Shown in pieces: positions 6,968 through 16,142 of a stretch of DNA of 46,106 nt. Each line of letters begins with the position of its first letter. Within the stretch, counting starts at the first letter, position 1. The notes under the pieces were generated by a model that saw nothing but the letters and a program-made list of their open reading frames with translations, had not been told where the DNA came from and ran no database searches. Position numbers and translations under genes: made by a program. This stretch comes from an uncultured Oscillospiraceae bacterium (GTDB lineage: Bacteria; Bacillota; Clostridia; Oscillospirales; Oscillospiraceae). The stretch is from contig CALXCQ010000164.1 in assembly GCA_944386835.1 (NCBI GenBank), forward strand, positions 1-46,106. The letters run 5' to 3'.

Positions 6968-8380
6968 ATGAATTCATGTATGTTATCCGATGTCACTTTG
7001 CACCAGGCCGCAAAATCCGGTGAGTTCAACCTGAGCTTTAAAGAAAAGATAGAAATTGCCAAATTACTGGACAAACTGAACATCAGCGTTATTGAAGCCG
7101 CTGGCATTGAAAATACCAAAGTGGATTCTTTGCTGATCAAATCCATGGCAGCCGCCATCCATGACAGTATTCTCAGCGTTCCCGTAAAGATGAGCACGCA
7201 GGGCGTACAAGAAGCCTGGGAGGCCGTAAAATCTGCCCGGCATCCCCGGCTGCGGGTCTGTGTACCCGTCTCTCCGGTACAGATGGAATATTTGTGCCAC
7301 AAAAAAGGGCCTGAAATTTTGAAGGCCATTGAAACTACTGTAATGGCTGCAAAAGCCCTTTGCCCGGATGTGGAATTTTCCGCTCAGGATGCCACCCGTG
7401 CCGAAGAGGAGTTCTTACATAGTGCCATTGCCACCGCCATTGCCGCCGGCGCCACGACGGTCACCTTGTGCGACTCTGCCGGCATTTTGCTTCCTGACGA
7501 ATTTGTTTGTTTCTTGAAAAAAGTAGCACAGGCCGTGCCGCAAATGCAGACCGTTGCCATGGGCGCATCCTGCTCCAACGCCATGGGTGTTGCCACCGCC
7601 TGTTCCTTCGCCGCTTTGCAAACAGGCTGTCGGGAAGTCAAAGTAGCGGCTGCCGCAGAAGAGGCCACACCGCTGGAAGCATTGGCTCAGATTATTCGAA
7701 CCCGTGGCGACAGTTTCCAGCTGGAAACCACCGTACGGTTCACTCAGCTGCAACGATCCTTAAAACAAATTAAATGGATTGCCCAGTCTAAGCGTACGAA
7801 AACCAGCGCATTTGATACTCTGGTATCCGAAGCAGAGCATGGCGAAATCGCTTTGACCGAATTTGATGACCAAGCAGCCGTTAATAAAGCCGTCGCCTAT
7901 TTGGGCTATGATTTGTCGGAAGAAGACAGTGCCAAGGTCTTTGAAGAGTTCTGCCGGATCGCCGGGAAAAAATCCGTGGGCGCAAAAGAGCTGGACGCCA
8001 TTGTGGCCAGTGTGGCGCTACAGGTGCCTCCTACGTATCTGCTGGAAAGCTATGTCATTAACTCCGGCAGCGTATTTAACGCATCCGCTCACATCCAGCT
8101 GAAAAAGGGTGAAAAGGTCCTGTGTGGTATCTGTGTAGGGGATGGCCCCATTGATGCGGCATTCCTGGCCATTGAACAAATTATCGGCCACCACTATGAA
8201 TTGGACGACTTCCAGATCCAGGCAGTTACCGAAGGCCATGAGGCCATGGGCTCAGCCCTTATCCGTCTGCGTTCCAACGGAAAACTCTATTCCGGCCGTG
8301 GAATTTCCACGGACATTATCGGCTCCAGTATTCGGGCCTATGTCAACGCACTGAACAAGATTGTCTATGAGGAGAATTGA
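6968..8380 (+). CDS. 2-isopropylmalate synthase-like protein with lost metal site and intact regulatory domain
   Basis: The 470-residue protein aligns with 2-isopropylmalate synthase (LeuA) throughout. Residues 1-270 form the DRE-TIM barrel (FKEKIEIAKLLDKLNISVIE, VEFSAQDATR, AGATTVTLCDSAG) and residues 360-467 the LeuA dimer/regulatory domain (ESYVINSGS, GPIDAAFLAIEQI, GRGISTDIIGSSIRAY). The catalytic residues are gone. The RD of the DTTLRDGEQ motif is His12-Gln13, the HxH metal motif is Ser201-Cys-Ser203 with Ala205 for the following Asp, and the NGIGERAGN motif reads AAAAEEATP. It should not catalyse the usual aldol condensation and may be a sensor, scaffold or divergent enzyme. AAGGAG lies 11 bases before the ATG. 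The frame opened at 6905 overlaps the terminator and is not used. The next gene starts 2 bases after its stop. Confidence 0.87.
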   Translation: MNSCMLSDVTLHQAAKSGEFNLSFKEKIEIAKLLDKLNISVIEAAGIENTKVDSLLIKSMAAAIHDSILSVPVKMSTQGVQEAWEAVKSARHPRLRVCVPVSPVQMEYLCHKKGPEILKAIETTVMAAKALCPDVEFSAQDATRAEEEFLHSAIATAIAAGATTVTLCDSAGILLPDEFVCFLKKVAQAVPQMQTVAMGASCSNAMGVATACSFAALQTGCREVKVAAAAEEATPLEALAQIIRTRGDSFQLETTVRFTQLQRSLKQIKWIAQSKRTKTSAFDTLVSEAEHGEIALTEFDDQAAVNKAVAYLGYDLSEEDSAKVFEEFCRIAGKKSVGAKELDAIVASVALQVPPTYLLESYVINSGSVFNASAHIQLKKGEKVLCGICVGDGPIDAAFLAIEQIIGHHYELDDFQIQAVTEGHEAMGSALIRLRSNGKLYSGRGISTDIIGSSIRAYVNALNKIVYEEN

Positions 8381-8382
8381 GT

Positions 8383-10902
8383 ATGAATCTTTCCTTTTCC
8401 ATTAAAGGCTGGCAGGGTTATCTCTGGGAGGAGTTCTGCAATGCAGCCACCGATATGAAACTCCAAGGTATTGAACTGCACAGCATTCTGGGTACTGAAT
8501 TTACGGAAAAGGGCGGCCCTTTCCATCAGTATAACGCCGCTGCCACACTGCGTGCCCTGCACGAGCAGCATCTCACCATTCCCTGTATCGACTCCAGTTG
8601 CGATCTCAATACCGGATTTGAAGACAAAATTGCCTGCGATGAAATTGTGCAGTGCATGGAATTGGCCTCCACGTTACATATTCCCTATGTACGGATCCGA
8701 ACCAGAAGCACAGAAGAGACCGATTTGGCGCCGGTTGTCTCCAATATGGGAATTCTCCTGCGCAAAGCCGAAGAACTGGGCATTACCCTATTGGTGGAAA
8801 CCGTCGGCCTGTTTTCCGATACAGCCCGGTTACGAGATGTTTTAAACCGGTTCGCCAGTGACCACATGGCCGCCCTCTGGGATGTCCACCACCCCTATTT
8901 TGATCACAAGGAAGACCCCGAACAGACCATTCAAAACTTAGGTGCCTATGTTCGGCATGTCCATATCAAAGATTCTGTGTCTGGTCCCAAGGGAAGAACA
9001 TACACCCTTCTGGGGGAAGGAGATCTTCCGATCGCCAGTATGATGACTGCACTTGGCTCCATCAACTACGACGGATTTATCTCTCTGGAATGGGACCCCA
9101 AGTGGATGCCGGATCTGACGGATATGGAAGTGATTTTCTCTCATTTTGTCACCTATATGAGTCGGTTTGAAACCCCGTCCCGAAAGCAAAGCTTTTTATA
9201 TGACAACCAGCGGCATACGGGGAAATATGTGTGGAAAAAGGACTTACTGATAGATATGACCTTTTCCCAGGTCCTTGATCGGATGGTGGAGGAGTTTCCG
9301 GACCAATACGCCTTTAAATACACCACGTTGGATTATACCAGAACTTACTCCGAGTTCCGGGACGATGTGGATCAGTTCTGCCGAACACTTATTGCCCTGG
9401 GTGTTCGTCCTGGCCACCATGTAGCTGTGTGGGCCACCAACATCCCCCAATGGTACATCGCTTTCTGGGCTGTCACCAAAATCGGTGCCGTACTTGTGAG
9501 TATGAACACAGCCTATAAAATTCATGAGGCCGAATACCTGCTCCGCCAGTCTGATACCCACACCCTTATCATGATCCAAGGATATCGCGACTCCGACTAC
9601 AGCGCCATTGTGCAGGAACTGTGCCCGGAACTGCGAACTACCAAACCTGGCAGACCCTTGCACTGCCGCAGGCTCCCCTTCCTGCGTAATGTGATTACCG
9701 TCGGCTTCCAACAGCCTGGCTGTCTGAACTGGCAGGATGCACTGGAACGGGCCGAGCAGGTCCCTGTGGAAGAAGTCTATCGTCTGGCTGCTGCAGTACA
9801 CCCTGACGACGTATGCAATATGCAGTATACATCCGGTACAACTGGTTTCCCCAAAGGGGTGATGCTCACCCATTACAATATTGTCAACAACGGCAAATGT
9901 ATCGGAGACCGGATGGATCTGAGTACTGCCGACCGGATGATGATTCAGGTGCCCATGTTCCATTGCTTTGGCATGGTTTTGGCCATGACAGCCGCTATGA
10001 CCCACGGTGCCTCTTTATTCCCCCTGCCCTACTTCTCTCCGAAACCAGCTTTGGCCTGTATCCATCAGGAGCACATCACCTGTTTCCACGGCGTACCCAC
10101 TATGTTTATTGCCATGCTGGAGCATCCTGATTTTTCCAAGACGGACTTTCATTATATGCGCACCGGCATTATGGCTGGTTCTCCTTGTCCCATTGCCGTA
10201 ATGCAAGATGTCGTAGACAAAATGCATATGGAGGAAATCACTATCGTCTATGGGCAGACGGAAGCTTCTCCAGGCTGTACCATGAGCTCTACTGATGATC
10301 CCATTTCTGTACGGGTCGGTACCGTAGGCCGGGCCCTGCCAGAAATCGAGTGCCGGATTGTGGACCCAGAAACCAATGTAGAGCTGCCGGTTGGAGAGAT
10401 CGGGGAATTTGTGGCCAGAGGCTACAATATTATGAAGGGTTATTACAAAATGCCCAAAGCTACCCGGGCCGCCATTGACGCCGATGGTTGGCTGCATACG
10501 GGAGATTTGGCCTGTAAAACACCGGAAGGCAACTACCGGATTACAGGACGGCTCAAAGATATGATTATCCGCGGGGGCGAAAATATCTATCCCAAGGAAA
10601 TTGAGGAATTTATCTATACCCATCCCAAAGTCAGCGACGTTCAGGTTATCGGCGTTCCGGACTCCCAATATGGAGAAGAAATCATGGCCTGTATTATCTT
10701 AAAAGAAGGCGAGTCCATGACGGAGGATGAGATGAAGAATTTCATTCGGGATCATATGGCCCGCCACAAAGTTCCCCGCTATATCAGCTTTGTAGACAGC
10801 TTCCCCATGAACGCCGCTGGAAAGATTCAGAAGTTTAAAATGCGGGAAGAGGCCATCGAAAAACTAAAACTGCAAGGTGCGGCAGAAATCGAAACTGCCT
10901 GA
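8383..10902 (+). CDS. Fusion of xylose isomerase-like TIM barrel and AMP-forming acyl-CoA synthetase
   Basis: This 839-residue protein has two enzymes in one chain. Residues 1-265 are a sugar-phosphate isomerase/epimerase-type TIM barrel with a plausible metal site: Glu139 (LLVET), Asp167 (WDVHH), His194 (HVHIKD) and Glu236 (ISLEWD). Residues 285-835 are an acyl-CoA synthetase of the ANL family: P-loop YTSGTTGFPKG (482-492), YGQTEASP (623-630), HTGDL (705-709), GRLKDMI (722-728) and catalytic Lys814 in AAGK. The second half would activate a carboxylic acid to an acyl-AMP and then acyl-CoA. The frame runs across the junction without a stop. GGAG lies 8 bases before the ATG at 8383. The TTG at 8377 is too close. 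It probably forms an operon with the LeuA-like gene and nifJ. The substrate is unknown. Confidence 0.9.
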   Translation: MNLSFSIKGWQGYLWEEFCNAATDMKLQGIELHSILGTEFTEKGGPFHQYNAAATLRALHEQHLTIPCIDSSCDLNTGFEDKIACDEIVQCMELASTLHIPYVRIRTRSTEETDLAPVVSNMGILLRKAEELGITLLVETVGLFSDTARLRDVLNRFASDHMAALWDVHHPYFDHKEDPEQTIQNLGAYVRHVHIKDSVSGPKGRTYTLLGEGDLPIASMMTALGSINYDGFISLEWDPKWMPDLTDMEVIFSHFVTYMSRFETPSRKQSFLYDNQRHTGKYVWKKDLLIDMTFSQVLDRMVEEFPDQYAFKYTTLDYTRTYSEFRDDVDQFCRTLIALGVRPGHHVAVWATNIPQWYIAFWAVTKIGAVLVSMNTAYKIHEAEYLLRQSDTHTLIMIQGYRDSDYSAIVQELCPELRTTKPGRPLHCRRLPFLRNVITVGFQQPGCLNWQDALERAEQVPVEEVYRLAAAVHPDDVCNMQYTSGTTGFPKGVMLTHYNIVNNGKCIGDRMDLSTADRMMIQVPMFHCFGMVLAMTAAMTHGASLFPLPYFSPKPALACIHQEHITCFHGVPTMFIAMLEHPDFSKTDFHYMRTGIMAGSPCPIAVMQDVVDKMHMEEITIVYGQTEASPGCTMSSTDDPISVRVGTVGRALPEIECRIVDPETNVELPVGEIGEFVARGYNIMKGYYKMPKATRAAIDADGWLHTGDLACKTPEGNYRITGRLKDMIIRGGENIYPKEIEEFIYTHPKVSDVQVIGVPDSQYGEEIMACIILKEGESMTEDEMKNFIRDHMARHKVPRYISFVDSFPMNAAGKIQKFKMREEAIEKLKLQGAAEIETA

Positions 10903-10916
10903 GATTGGAGGATAGT

Positions 10917-13900
10917 ATGGAAGGAAAAACATATGTAACCATGGATGGCAATGAAGCAGCTGCCCATATTGCCTATACTTTTACGGAAATTGCTGCTATC
11001 TATCCCATTACCCCATCCTCGCCGATGGCCGGGAAAACCGATGCCTGGTCCGCCCGGGGCCGTCTGAACCTGTTTGGCCAACCTGTTACCTTAATGGAGC
11101 TGCAAAGTGAAGCCGGTGCCATCGGTGCTATTCACGGTGCGGCCCAGACTGGAGCCTTGGCCACCACCTACACCTCATCCCAGGGTCTTTTACTGATGAT
11201 CCCGGTTCTTCACAGAATTGCTGGCGAGCGACTGCCGGTTGTACTCCATGTAGCCGCACGAACCATTGGTACCCATGCCATGAGTATCTTTGGCGATCAT
11301 TCCGATGTCATGTGCTGCCGGAACACCGGTCTTGCCATGCTCTGTTCCGGTTCTGTCCAGGAAATCGCCGATTTGGCAGCTGTCGCCCACCTGTCGGCTA
11401 TAAAAGGGCGGATTCCCTTTTTACACTTTTTTGACGGCTTCCGCACCTCCCATGAGCTGAACAAAGTGGAGCTTCCCGACTCCCAGGCATTGGTGCAACT
11501 TCTGGACCGGCAAGCTCTCAACGCCTTTAAAGCCCAGGCTTTAAATCCGGAACATCCCCGTCTGCGCAGTACCGTGCAAAATGGGGACATCTATTTCCAG
11601 GTCCGGGAAGCCAATAATCAGGACTACCAGGACCTTCCGGATGTGGTAGAAGACTATCTGGCCCAGATCTCCCAACTCACTGGCCGTACCTATCATCTGT
11701 TCAACTACTACGGTGCACCGGATGCCACAGAGGTAGTGGTAGCAATGGGCTCCGTATCGGGGGCCATTGAAGAAGCCGTAGATTACTTAAATCAATCAGG
11801 CCGAAAAGTAGGTTTCATTCAGGTACACCTGTATCGTCCTTTCAGTGTAAAACACTTCCTGCAAGCCCTGCCGGAAACCGTGAAAAAAATCGCTGTTCTG
11901 GACCGGTGCAAAGAAATGGGAAGCACTGGAGAGCCTTTGTATCAGGATATCTGCACCGCTTTTTCCAACTCCGGTCGTGCCGTTACCATTTTCGGCGGTC
12001 GTTACGGGTTAAGCTCCAAGGATACCGACCCGGCCCAGATTGTTGCAGTATTTGACAATCTTCTGGCACCACAGCCGATTCAAAGCTTTACCATCGGGAT
12101 AACCGACGACGTCACGCATCTGTCCCTGCCGGTAAAAAAACTGGAGCGGCAGACCCGGCAGGATTTGGTGCAGTGTAAATTCTGGGGACTTGGTTCTGAC
12201 GGAACAGTCGGCGCCAACCACAATACTGTGGAAATCATCAACCAGCATACCAGTCAATTTGCCCAGGCCTATTTTGAGTATGACGCCAAAAAGTCCTTTG
12301 GCATTACGAAATCCCACCTGCGCTTTGGCCCCCGGCCAATGAAATCCTCTTATTTCGTAAAAGAGGCAAATTTCATTGCCTGCCACAATCCCAGTTTTAT
12401 CGGGCAGTATGATATTATAGATGAGCTGCAGCCCGGCGGAATTTTCCTGCTCAACTGTCCCTGGTCCACGGAAGAATTGGAGACCCATCTGCCGGCCAGT
12501 GTCAAAAGACAGTTGGCGCAAAAGCATGTCCGCTTTTACACCATTGATGCTTCCGCCATTGCCCGGGATCTGGGTCTGGGGAGTCATATTAACACCATTC
12601 TCCAAGCTGCCTTCTTTGCTTTGAGCTCGATCATTCCCATGGAGGATGCTCTGCAACATATGAAGCAGGCCGTCTACAAAACCTATTACGCCAAAGGTGA
12701 TGAAGTCATTGCCAAAAACAATGCCGCCATTGACCGGGGCGCCACAGCTGCCAGGGAAGTAATTGTCCCAACTCATTGGGCCCAGGCACAAGATCCAGTC
12801 CCCGCATCCGAAGATACCCGTCCTGCCGTGGTTCGCAACATTCTGGAGCCTATCAACCGGCAAAAGGGCGATACACTTCCTGTGTCTACCTTTTTGAAAT
12901 ATCTGGACGGTACTATGGATATGGGCATGACCGCCTGGGAAAAGCGAAATATTGCCGTAAGAATTCCCAAGTGGGATGCGGAAAAATGTCTGCAGTGCAA
13001 TCTATGTTCTCTCGTTTGCCCCCATGCCGTTATCCGCCCCTATCTTCTGGATGCCCAGGAAGAGATTGCAAAGCCGGAAGACTTTGTAACGGTACCCGCC
13101 AAAGGACAGGCTGCTCAAAGTTATACCTACTCTTTGCAAATTTCCGGTGCAGACTGTACCGGTTGCGGCATATGCGCAAACACCTGCCCCGCCAAAGACA
13201 AAGCCTTAACTATGGTACCGGCGCAAAACGTATTGCCTCAGGATTCCAACTGGGCCTATGCTCTGTCTCTGGGTGAAAAGCCGGATGTCTTTGATCCCTA
13301 TACGATTAAAGGCAGCCAGTTCCGGCAGCCTTTGGTAGAGTTTTCTGCGGCCTGTGCCGGCTGCGGCGAGACCCCCTATGCAAAACTTTTAACTCAGCTA
13401 TTTGGAGACCGGGTCTACTGGGCCAATGCCACCGGTTGTTCCCAGGCCTGGGGCTCCCCTATGCCGGGGATTCCCTATACGATAAATAAGCAGGGTCGAG
13501 GACCTGCCTGGTCAAATTCTCTCTTTGAAGATAATGCAGAGTTCAGTTTAGGGATGTTCCTGTCTGTACGGCAGCAACGGGCAGCGCAAAAGATGCGACT
13601 GGAAAAGCTATCCGCATGTACCCAAACACCTGCCATCAAAGAGGCCATTGCCACCTGGATGGCTTCTTTCCAGGATATCGACCGTTCTCTGGCAGACAGT
13701 GACACTTTAGTGGAAGTTCTGCGTACTCAGCCCGTTACGGGGGGAAAGGAAGCAGAGATGCTCACGCAGGAGATCCTTCAGTACCGGGATCAGCTGTCCA
13801 AAAAATGTTTCTGGATGTTCGGCGGAGACGGTTGGGCTTATGACATTGGATTTGGAGGTCTGGACCATGTCATTGCCACAGGAGAAGACGTCAATGTCTT

Positions 13901-14456
13901 TATTGTGGATACGGAAGTCTACTCCAATACCGGTGGTCAGTCCTCCAAAGCAACGCCCCTGGGCGCTGTGGCCCAGTTCTGCTCGTCAGGGAAGAAAACA
14001 GGGAAGAAAGACTTGGGTGCCATTATGATGACCTACGAGCACGTCTACGTAGCTCAGGTTGCCATGGGCGCAAATCCCAACCAGTTGATTCAGGCCGTTC
14101 GGGAAGCGGAAGCATTCCCTGGTCCCTCTGTAATTATCGCCTACACGCCCTGTTCCGCCCATGGAATACGTTTCGGCATGGATAAGGCCCAGGAAGAAAT
14201 GAAGCGGGCTGTGGACGCAGGATATTGGACTTTGTATCGCTACAATCCCGCCAAAGCCCCCCATCCGCTGACCCTGGACTCTAAGGCCCCCTCTCTGTCT
14301 TTCGGGGAATTCCTGGATGGCGAAGTGCGGTATGCCTCTTTGAAGCGAACTTTCCCAGACAATGCCCAGTCCCTGTTTGCCCAGGCGGAGAAAGATGCCA
14401 GGGCCCGGTATGAAAAATATGCCAAACTGGCGGGTAAAGAGCCAACGACTGTATAA
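10917..14456 (+). CDS. nifJ: Pyruvate:ferredoxin (flavodoxin) oxidoreductase
   Basis: This 1179-residue single-chain enzyme oxidises pyruvate and CoA to acetyl-CoA, CO2 and reduced ferredoxin. Domain order is normal: the N-terminal pyruvate-binding domain (IYPITPSSPMA), the C-terminal transketolase-like domain II (RPFSVKHFL), two [4Fe-4S] ferredoxin motifs (CLQCNLCSLVCPH near 690-702 and CTGCGICANTCPA near 746-758), the proximal cluster cysteines (CAGCGE near 812) and the thiamine diphosphate domain (GDGWAYDIGFGG near 970, VYSNTGGQSSKA). The ATG at 10917 follows GGAGG. The TTG at 10905 is too close to it. It is 14 bases from the acyl-CoA synthetase fusion and shares its T-box. Another 2-oxoacid as substrate is possible given the context, but the sequence looks like standard POR. 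Confidence 0.96.
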   Translation: MEGKTYVTMDGNEAAAHIAYTFTEIAAIYPITPSSPMAGKTDAWSARGRLNLFGQPVTLMELQSEAGAIGAIHGAAQTGALATTYTSSQGLLLMIPVLHRIAGERLPVVLHVAARTIGTHAMSIFGDHSDVMCCRNTGLAMLCSGSVQEIADLAAVAHLSAIKGRIPFLHFFDGFRTSHELNKVELPDSQALVQLLDRQALNAFKAQALNPEHPRLRSTVQNGDIYFQVREANNQDYQDLPDVVEDYLAQISQLTGRTYHLFNYYGAPDATEVVVAMGSVSGAIEEAVDYLNQSGRKVGFIQVHLYRPFSVKHFLQALPETVKKIAVLDRCKEMGSTGEPLYQDICTAFSNSGRAVTIFGGRYGLSSKDTDPAQIVAVFDNLLAPQPIQSFTIGITDDVTHLSLPVKKLERQTRQDLVQCKFWGLGSDGTVGANHNTVEIINQHTSQFAQAYFEYDAKKSFGITKSHLRFGPRPMKSSYFVKEANFIACHNPSFIGQYDIIDELQPGGIFLLNCPWSTEELETHLPASVKRQLAQKHVRFYTIDASAIARDLGLGSHINTILQAAFFALSSIIPMEDALQHMKQAVYKTYYAKGDEVIAKNNAAIDRGATAAREVIVPTHWAQAQDPVPASEDTRPAVVRNILEPINRQKGDTLPVSTFLKYLDGTMDMGMTAWEKRNIAVRIPKWDAEKCLQCNLCSLVCPHAVIRPYLLDAQEEIAKPEDFVTVPAKGQAAQSYTYSLQISGADCTGCGICANTCPAKDKALTMVPAQNVLPQDSNWAYALSLGEKPDVFDPYTIKGSQFRQPLVEFSAACAGCGETPYAKLLTQLFGDRVYWANATGCSQAWGSPMPGIPYTINKQGRGPAWSNSLFEDNAEFSLGMFLSVRQQRAAQKMRLEKLSACTQTPAIKEAIATWMASFQDIDRSLADSDTLVEVLRTQPVTGGKEAEMLTQEILQYRDQLSKKCFWMFGGDGWAYDIGFGGLDHVIATGEDVNVFIVDTEVYSNTGGQSSKATPLGAVAQFCSSGKKTGKKDLGAIMMTYEHVYVAQVAMGANPNQLIQAVREAEAFPGPSVIIAYTPCSAHGIRFGMDKAQEEMKRAVDAGYWTLYRYNPAKAPHPLTLDSKAPSLSFGEFLDGEVRYASLKRTFPDNAQSLFAQAEKDARARYEKYAKLAGKEPTTV

Positions 14457-14480
14457 CTGTCCCATCACCATAGCAAGCCA

Positions 14481-14530
14481 AGACCCCGGCAGTTCCACCA
14501 ATTGGTGGAACTGCCGGGGTCTTCCTTTTT
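14481..14530 (+). terminator. Strong intrinsic terminator after nifJ
   Basis: A perfect 42-base palindrome at 14481-14522 (starting AGACCCCGGCAG) folds into a stem of about 19 bp and is followed by TTCCTTTTTT. It ends the three-gene T-box operon. Confidence 0.9.
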
Positions 14531-14871
14531 TCAAATTGACCTTTTCTCTGGACACCTGCCCTCTGTGCACGGGAAAAGAAGCGCTTCCGATTGCGTGTCT
14601 CTTGGAGATACGCTACCGCCATCATCCCTAACCCCAAGGCCAGCAAAATATCTGACTCAACTTCACTGAATTGCAACGGCAATCGTATCACAATCGCCGT
14701 CTCGATTCTGTATTCCATTGGTTGATAGGCAAAACCTGAACAGATTACAAAGGAAACAGCCTTCACACGAACAATACCCGCAAGGACAAACATGTGTCAG
14801 TAAACTCCTTTTCCGTTCGCTTCACTTTTCTCCTGCCTATTTTCCCAACTGCACTGGCTGTGTTTTTTAAT
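14531..14871. other. Intergenic stretch with no supported gene
   Basis: About 340 bases between the nifJ terminator and the end of the convergent acetyltransferase gene. A minus-strand frame (14281-14793) runs through the terminator palindrome into nifJ and has no ribosome binding site. I see no RNA gene or repeat. Confidence 0.5.
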
Positions 14872-15315
14872 CTAATCAAATTCCCTAATCATCTGCTCGT
14901 AAGGCAGCATTCGGAATTTCTCCCGGGCGTAGAGACTTTTCGCCCCCACATTGTCCGCTTCCACCTCCAGCCGGAAACGTTTTACAGCATCAGGCCGATT
15001 TTCGTCCAACCATTGGAAAAAAGCTTTGCCCAGTCCTTTTCCCCGATATTCCGGCAAAAGGTACAGTTCTTCAATCCACCAGACCATACCTCCCGCTTCC
15101 TGGGAAAAAGTTTTTGCCAACAGCGCATATCCAGCTGTTTCCTTTTCTTCCAAGAGAAGGTATCCTTCCAGATAGTCATTGGAACGCAGTAGTTCTTGAA
15201 AAGTACGTTCATAATATTCAGGAGGAATGGTATGCTCCACCGCCTCTGAATGGTAAAACAGATCAACCAGTCGCAGATACTCCTGGTGGTCCTTCGGGCC
15301 AATCGCTCTAATCAT
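14872..15315 (-). CDS. GNAT family N-acetyltransferase
   Basis: This 147-residue acetyltransferase has the GNAT core: N-terminal MIRAIGPKDHQEYLRLV, the strand MVWWIEELYLLPEYRGKGLGKAF containing the acetyl-CoA-binding RGKGLG loop (split here only for description), and the C-terminal DNVGAKSLYAREKF motif. The substrate is unknown. Its ATG overlaps the stop of the upstream inositol monophosphatase gene by 4 bases (ATGA type), so the two are almost certainly co-transcribed and translationally coupled. It is the last gene of a four-gene minus-strand operon. No convincing terminator hairpin follows it. Confidence 0.9.
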   Translation of the reverse strand: MIRAIGPKDHQEYLRLVDLFYHSEAVEHTIPPEYYERTFQELLRSNDYLEGYLLLEEKETAGYALLAKTFSQEAGGMVWWIEELYLLPEYRGKGLGKAFFQWLDENRPDAVKRFRLEVEADNVGAKSLYAREKFRMLPYEQMIREFD

Positions 15316-16115
15316 ATAGTCTCCTTTTCCTTGTTCTGCACATAGGGTCTGGCCGCAGCCAATAAACTGGGATACATGGCTGGATGGGCCACAAGAACGG
15401 AAGTCTTCTCTTCAAATTGTAACGGTTTTCCTGCCATATCTGAAACCAGACACCCCGCCTCCTGAGCAATGAGAGAGCCGGCAGCACAGTCCCAGGGAGA
15501 CATGCAAAATTCTGCGAACATCTCTGCCCGCCCGGCAGCCACAAAACAAAAATCCAGGGCTGCAGATCCGGTAACTCGTACATCCACGCTGCAAGAAAAC
15601 AGCGTCTGCATCAGCGAAAATGTATCTTTCTGAAACCGCTCCCGGTAATAGGGAGACATCCCCATAATACTCACCGGCTTTGTCGTCTTCCTCTCGGAAA
15701 TTTGCAACGGTTTGTCATTGAGGAACGCTCCTTTGCCGCGCTGAGCACAAAACAGCTCTTTGGTATAAGGATTATACACGACTCCGTATTCCATTTTTCC
15801 CCCCTTGGCCAAGCCAATGGAAACACAGCTCATGTGGAGATTTTTAATGAAATTCGTAGTCCCATCAATGGGGTCAATCACAAAGCAGTACTCTTCCCCA
15901 CTCCCATAGGGTGCCGCCACGTCTTCTTCCCCTAAAAAACTCGCCTCCGGCAAAACAGTATGCAATCGCTGTTCCACCAGCTTCTGTACCGCTTTGTCAT
16001 AGTCGGTTACCAGATCAAATGCAAAACTCTTTTCTGTCACGTCTTTCTCCCGGTTTTCCGCTGACAAAATCAGATCTCCGGCCTCCCGGGCCACTGCCTT
16101 TATGGCTTCTAACAC
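15312..16115 (-). CDS. suhB: Inositol monophosphatase family protein (SuhB-like)
   Basis: This 267-residue Mg-dependent phosphatase has all the family motifs: GEED (metal-binding Glu), DPIDGTTNF, and SPWDCAAGSLIAQEAG near the C terminus. Members hydrolyse inositol-1-phosphate and related sugar or nucleotide monophosphates, and the exact substrate here cannot be told. The start is a GTG at 16115 preceded by AGGGGAAG, with no better ATG nearby. It lies 27 bases after rpiB and overlaps the next acetyltransferase gene by 4 bases. Confidence 0.93.
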   Translation of the reverse strand: MLEAIKAVAREAGDLILSAENREKDVTEKSFAFDLVTDYDKAVQKLVEQRLHTVLPEASFLGEEDVAAPYGSGEEYCFVIDPIDGTTNFIKNLHMSCVSIGLAKGGKMEYGVVYNPYTKELFCAQRGKGAFLNDKPLQISERKTTKPVSIMGMSPYYRERFQKDTFSLMQTLFSCSVDVRVTGSAALDFCFVAAGRAEMFAEFCMSPWDCAAGSLIAQEAGCLVSDMAGKPLQFEEKTSVLVAHPAMYPSLLAAARPYVQNKEKETI

Positions 16116-16142
16116 ACAACTTCCCCTTTTCTAAAGCCCCTT

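Noticed and set aside
9244-10005. Minus-strand ORFs within the acyl-CoA synthetase (253 residues) and at 12009-12863 in nifJ
   Set aside because: Shadows of strongly conserved plus-strand genes. The translations are His- and Gly-rich with no family features.
14281-14793. Minus-strand ORF of 170 residues after nifJ
   Set aside because: It reads through the 42-base terminator palindrome and into the end of nifJ, and has no ribosome binding site.
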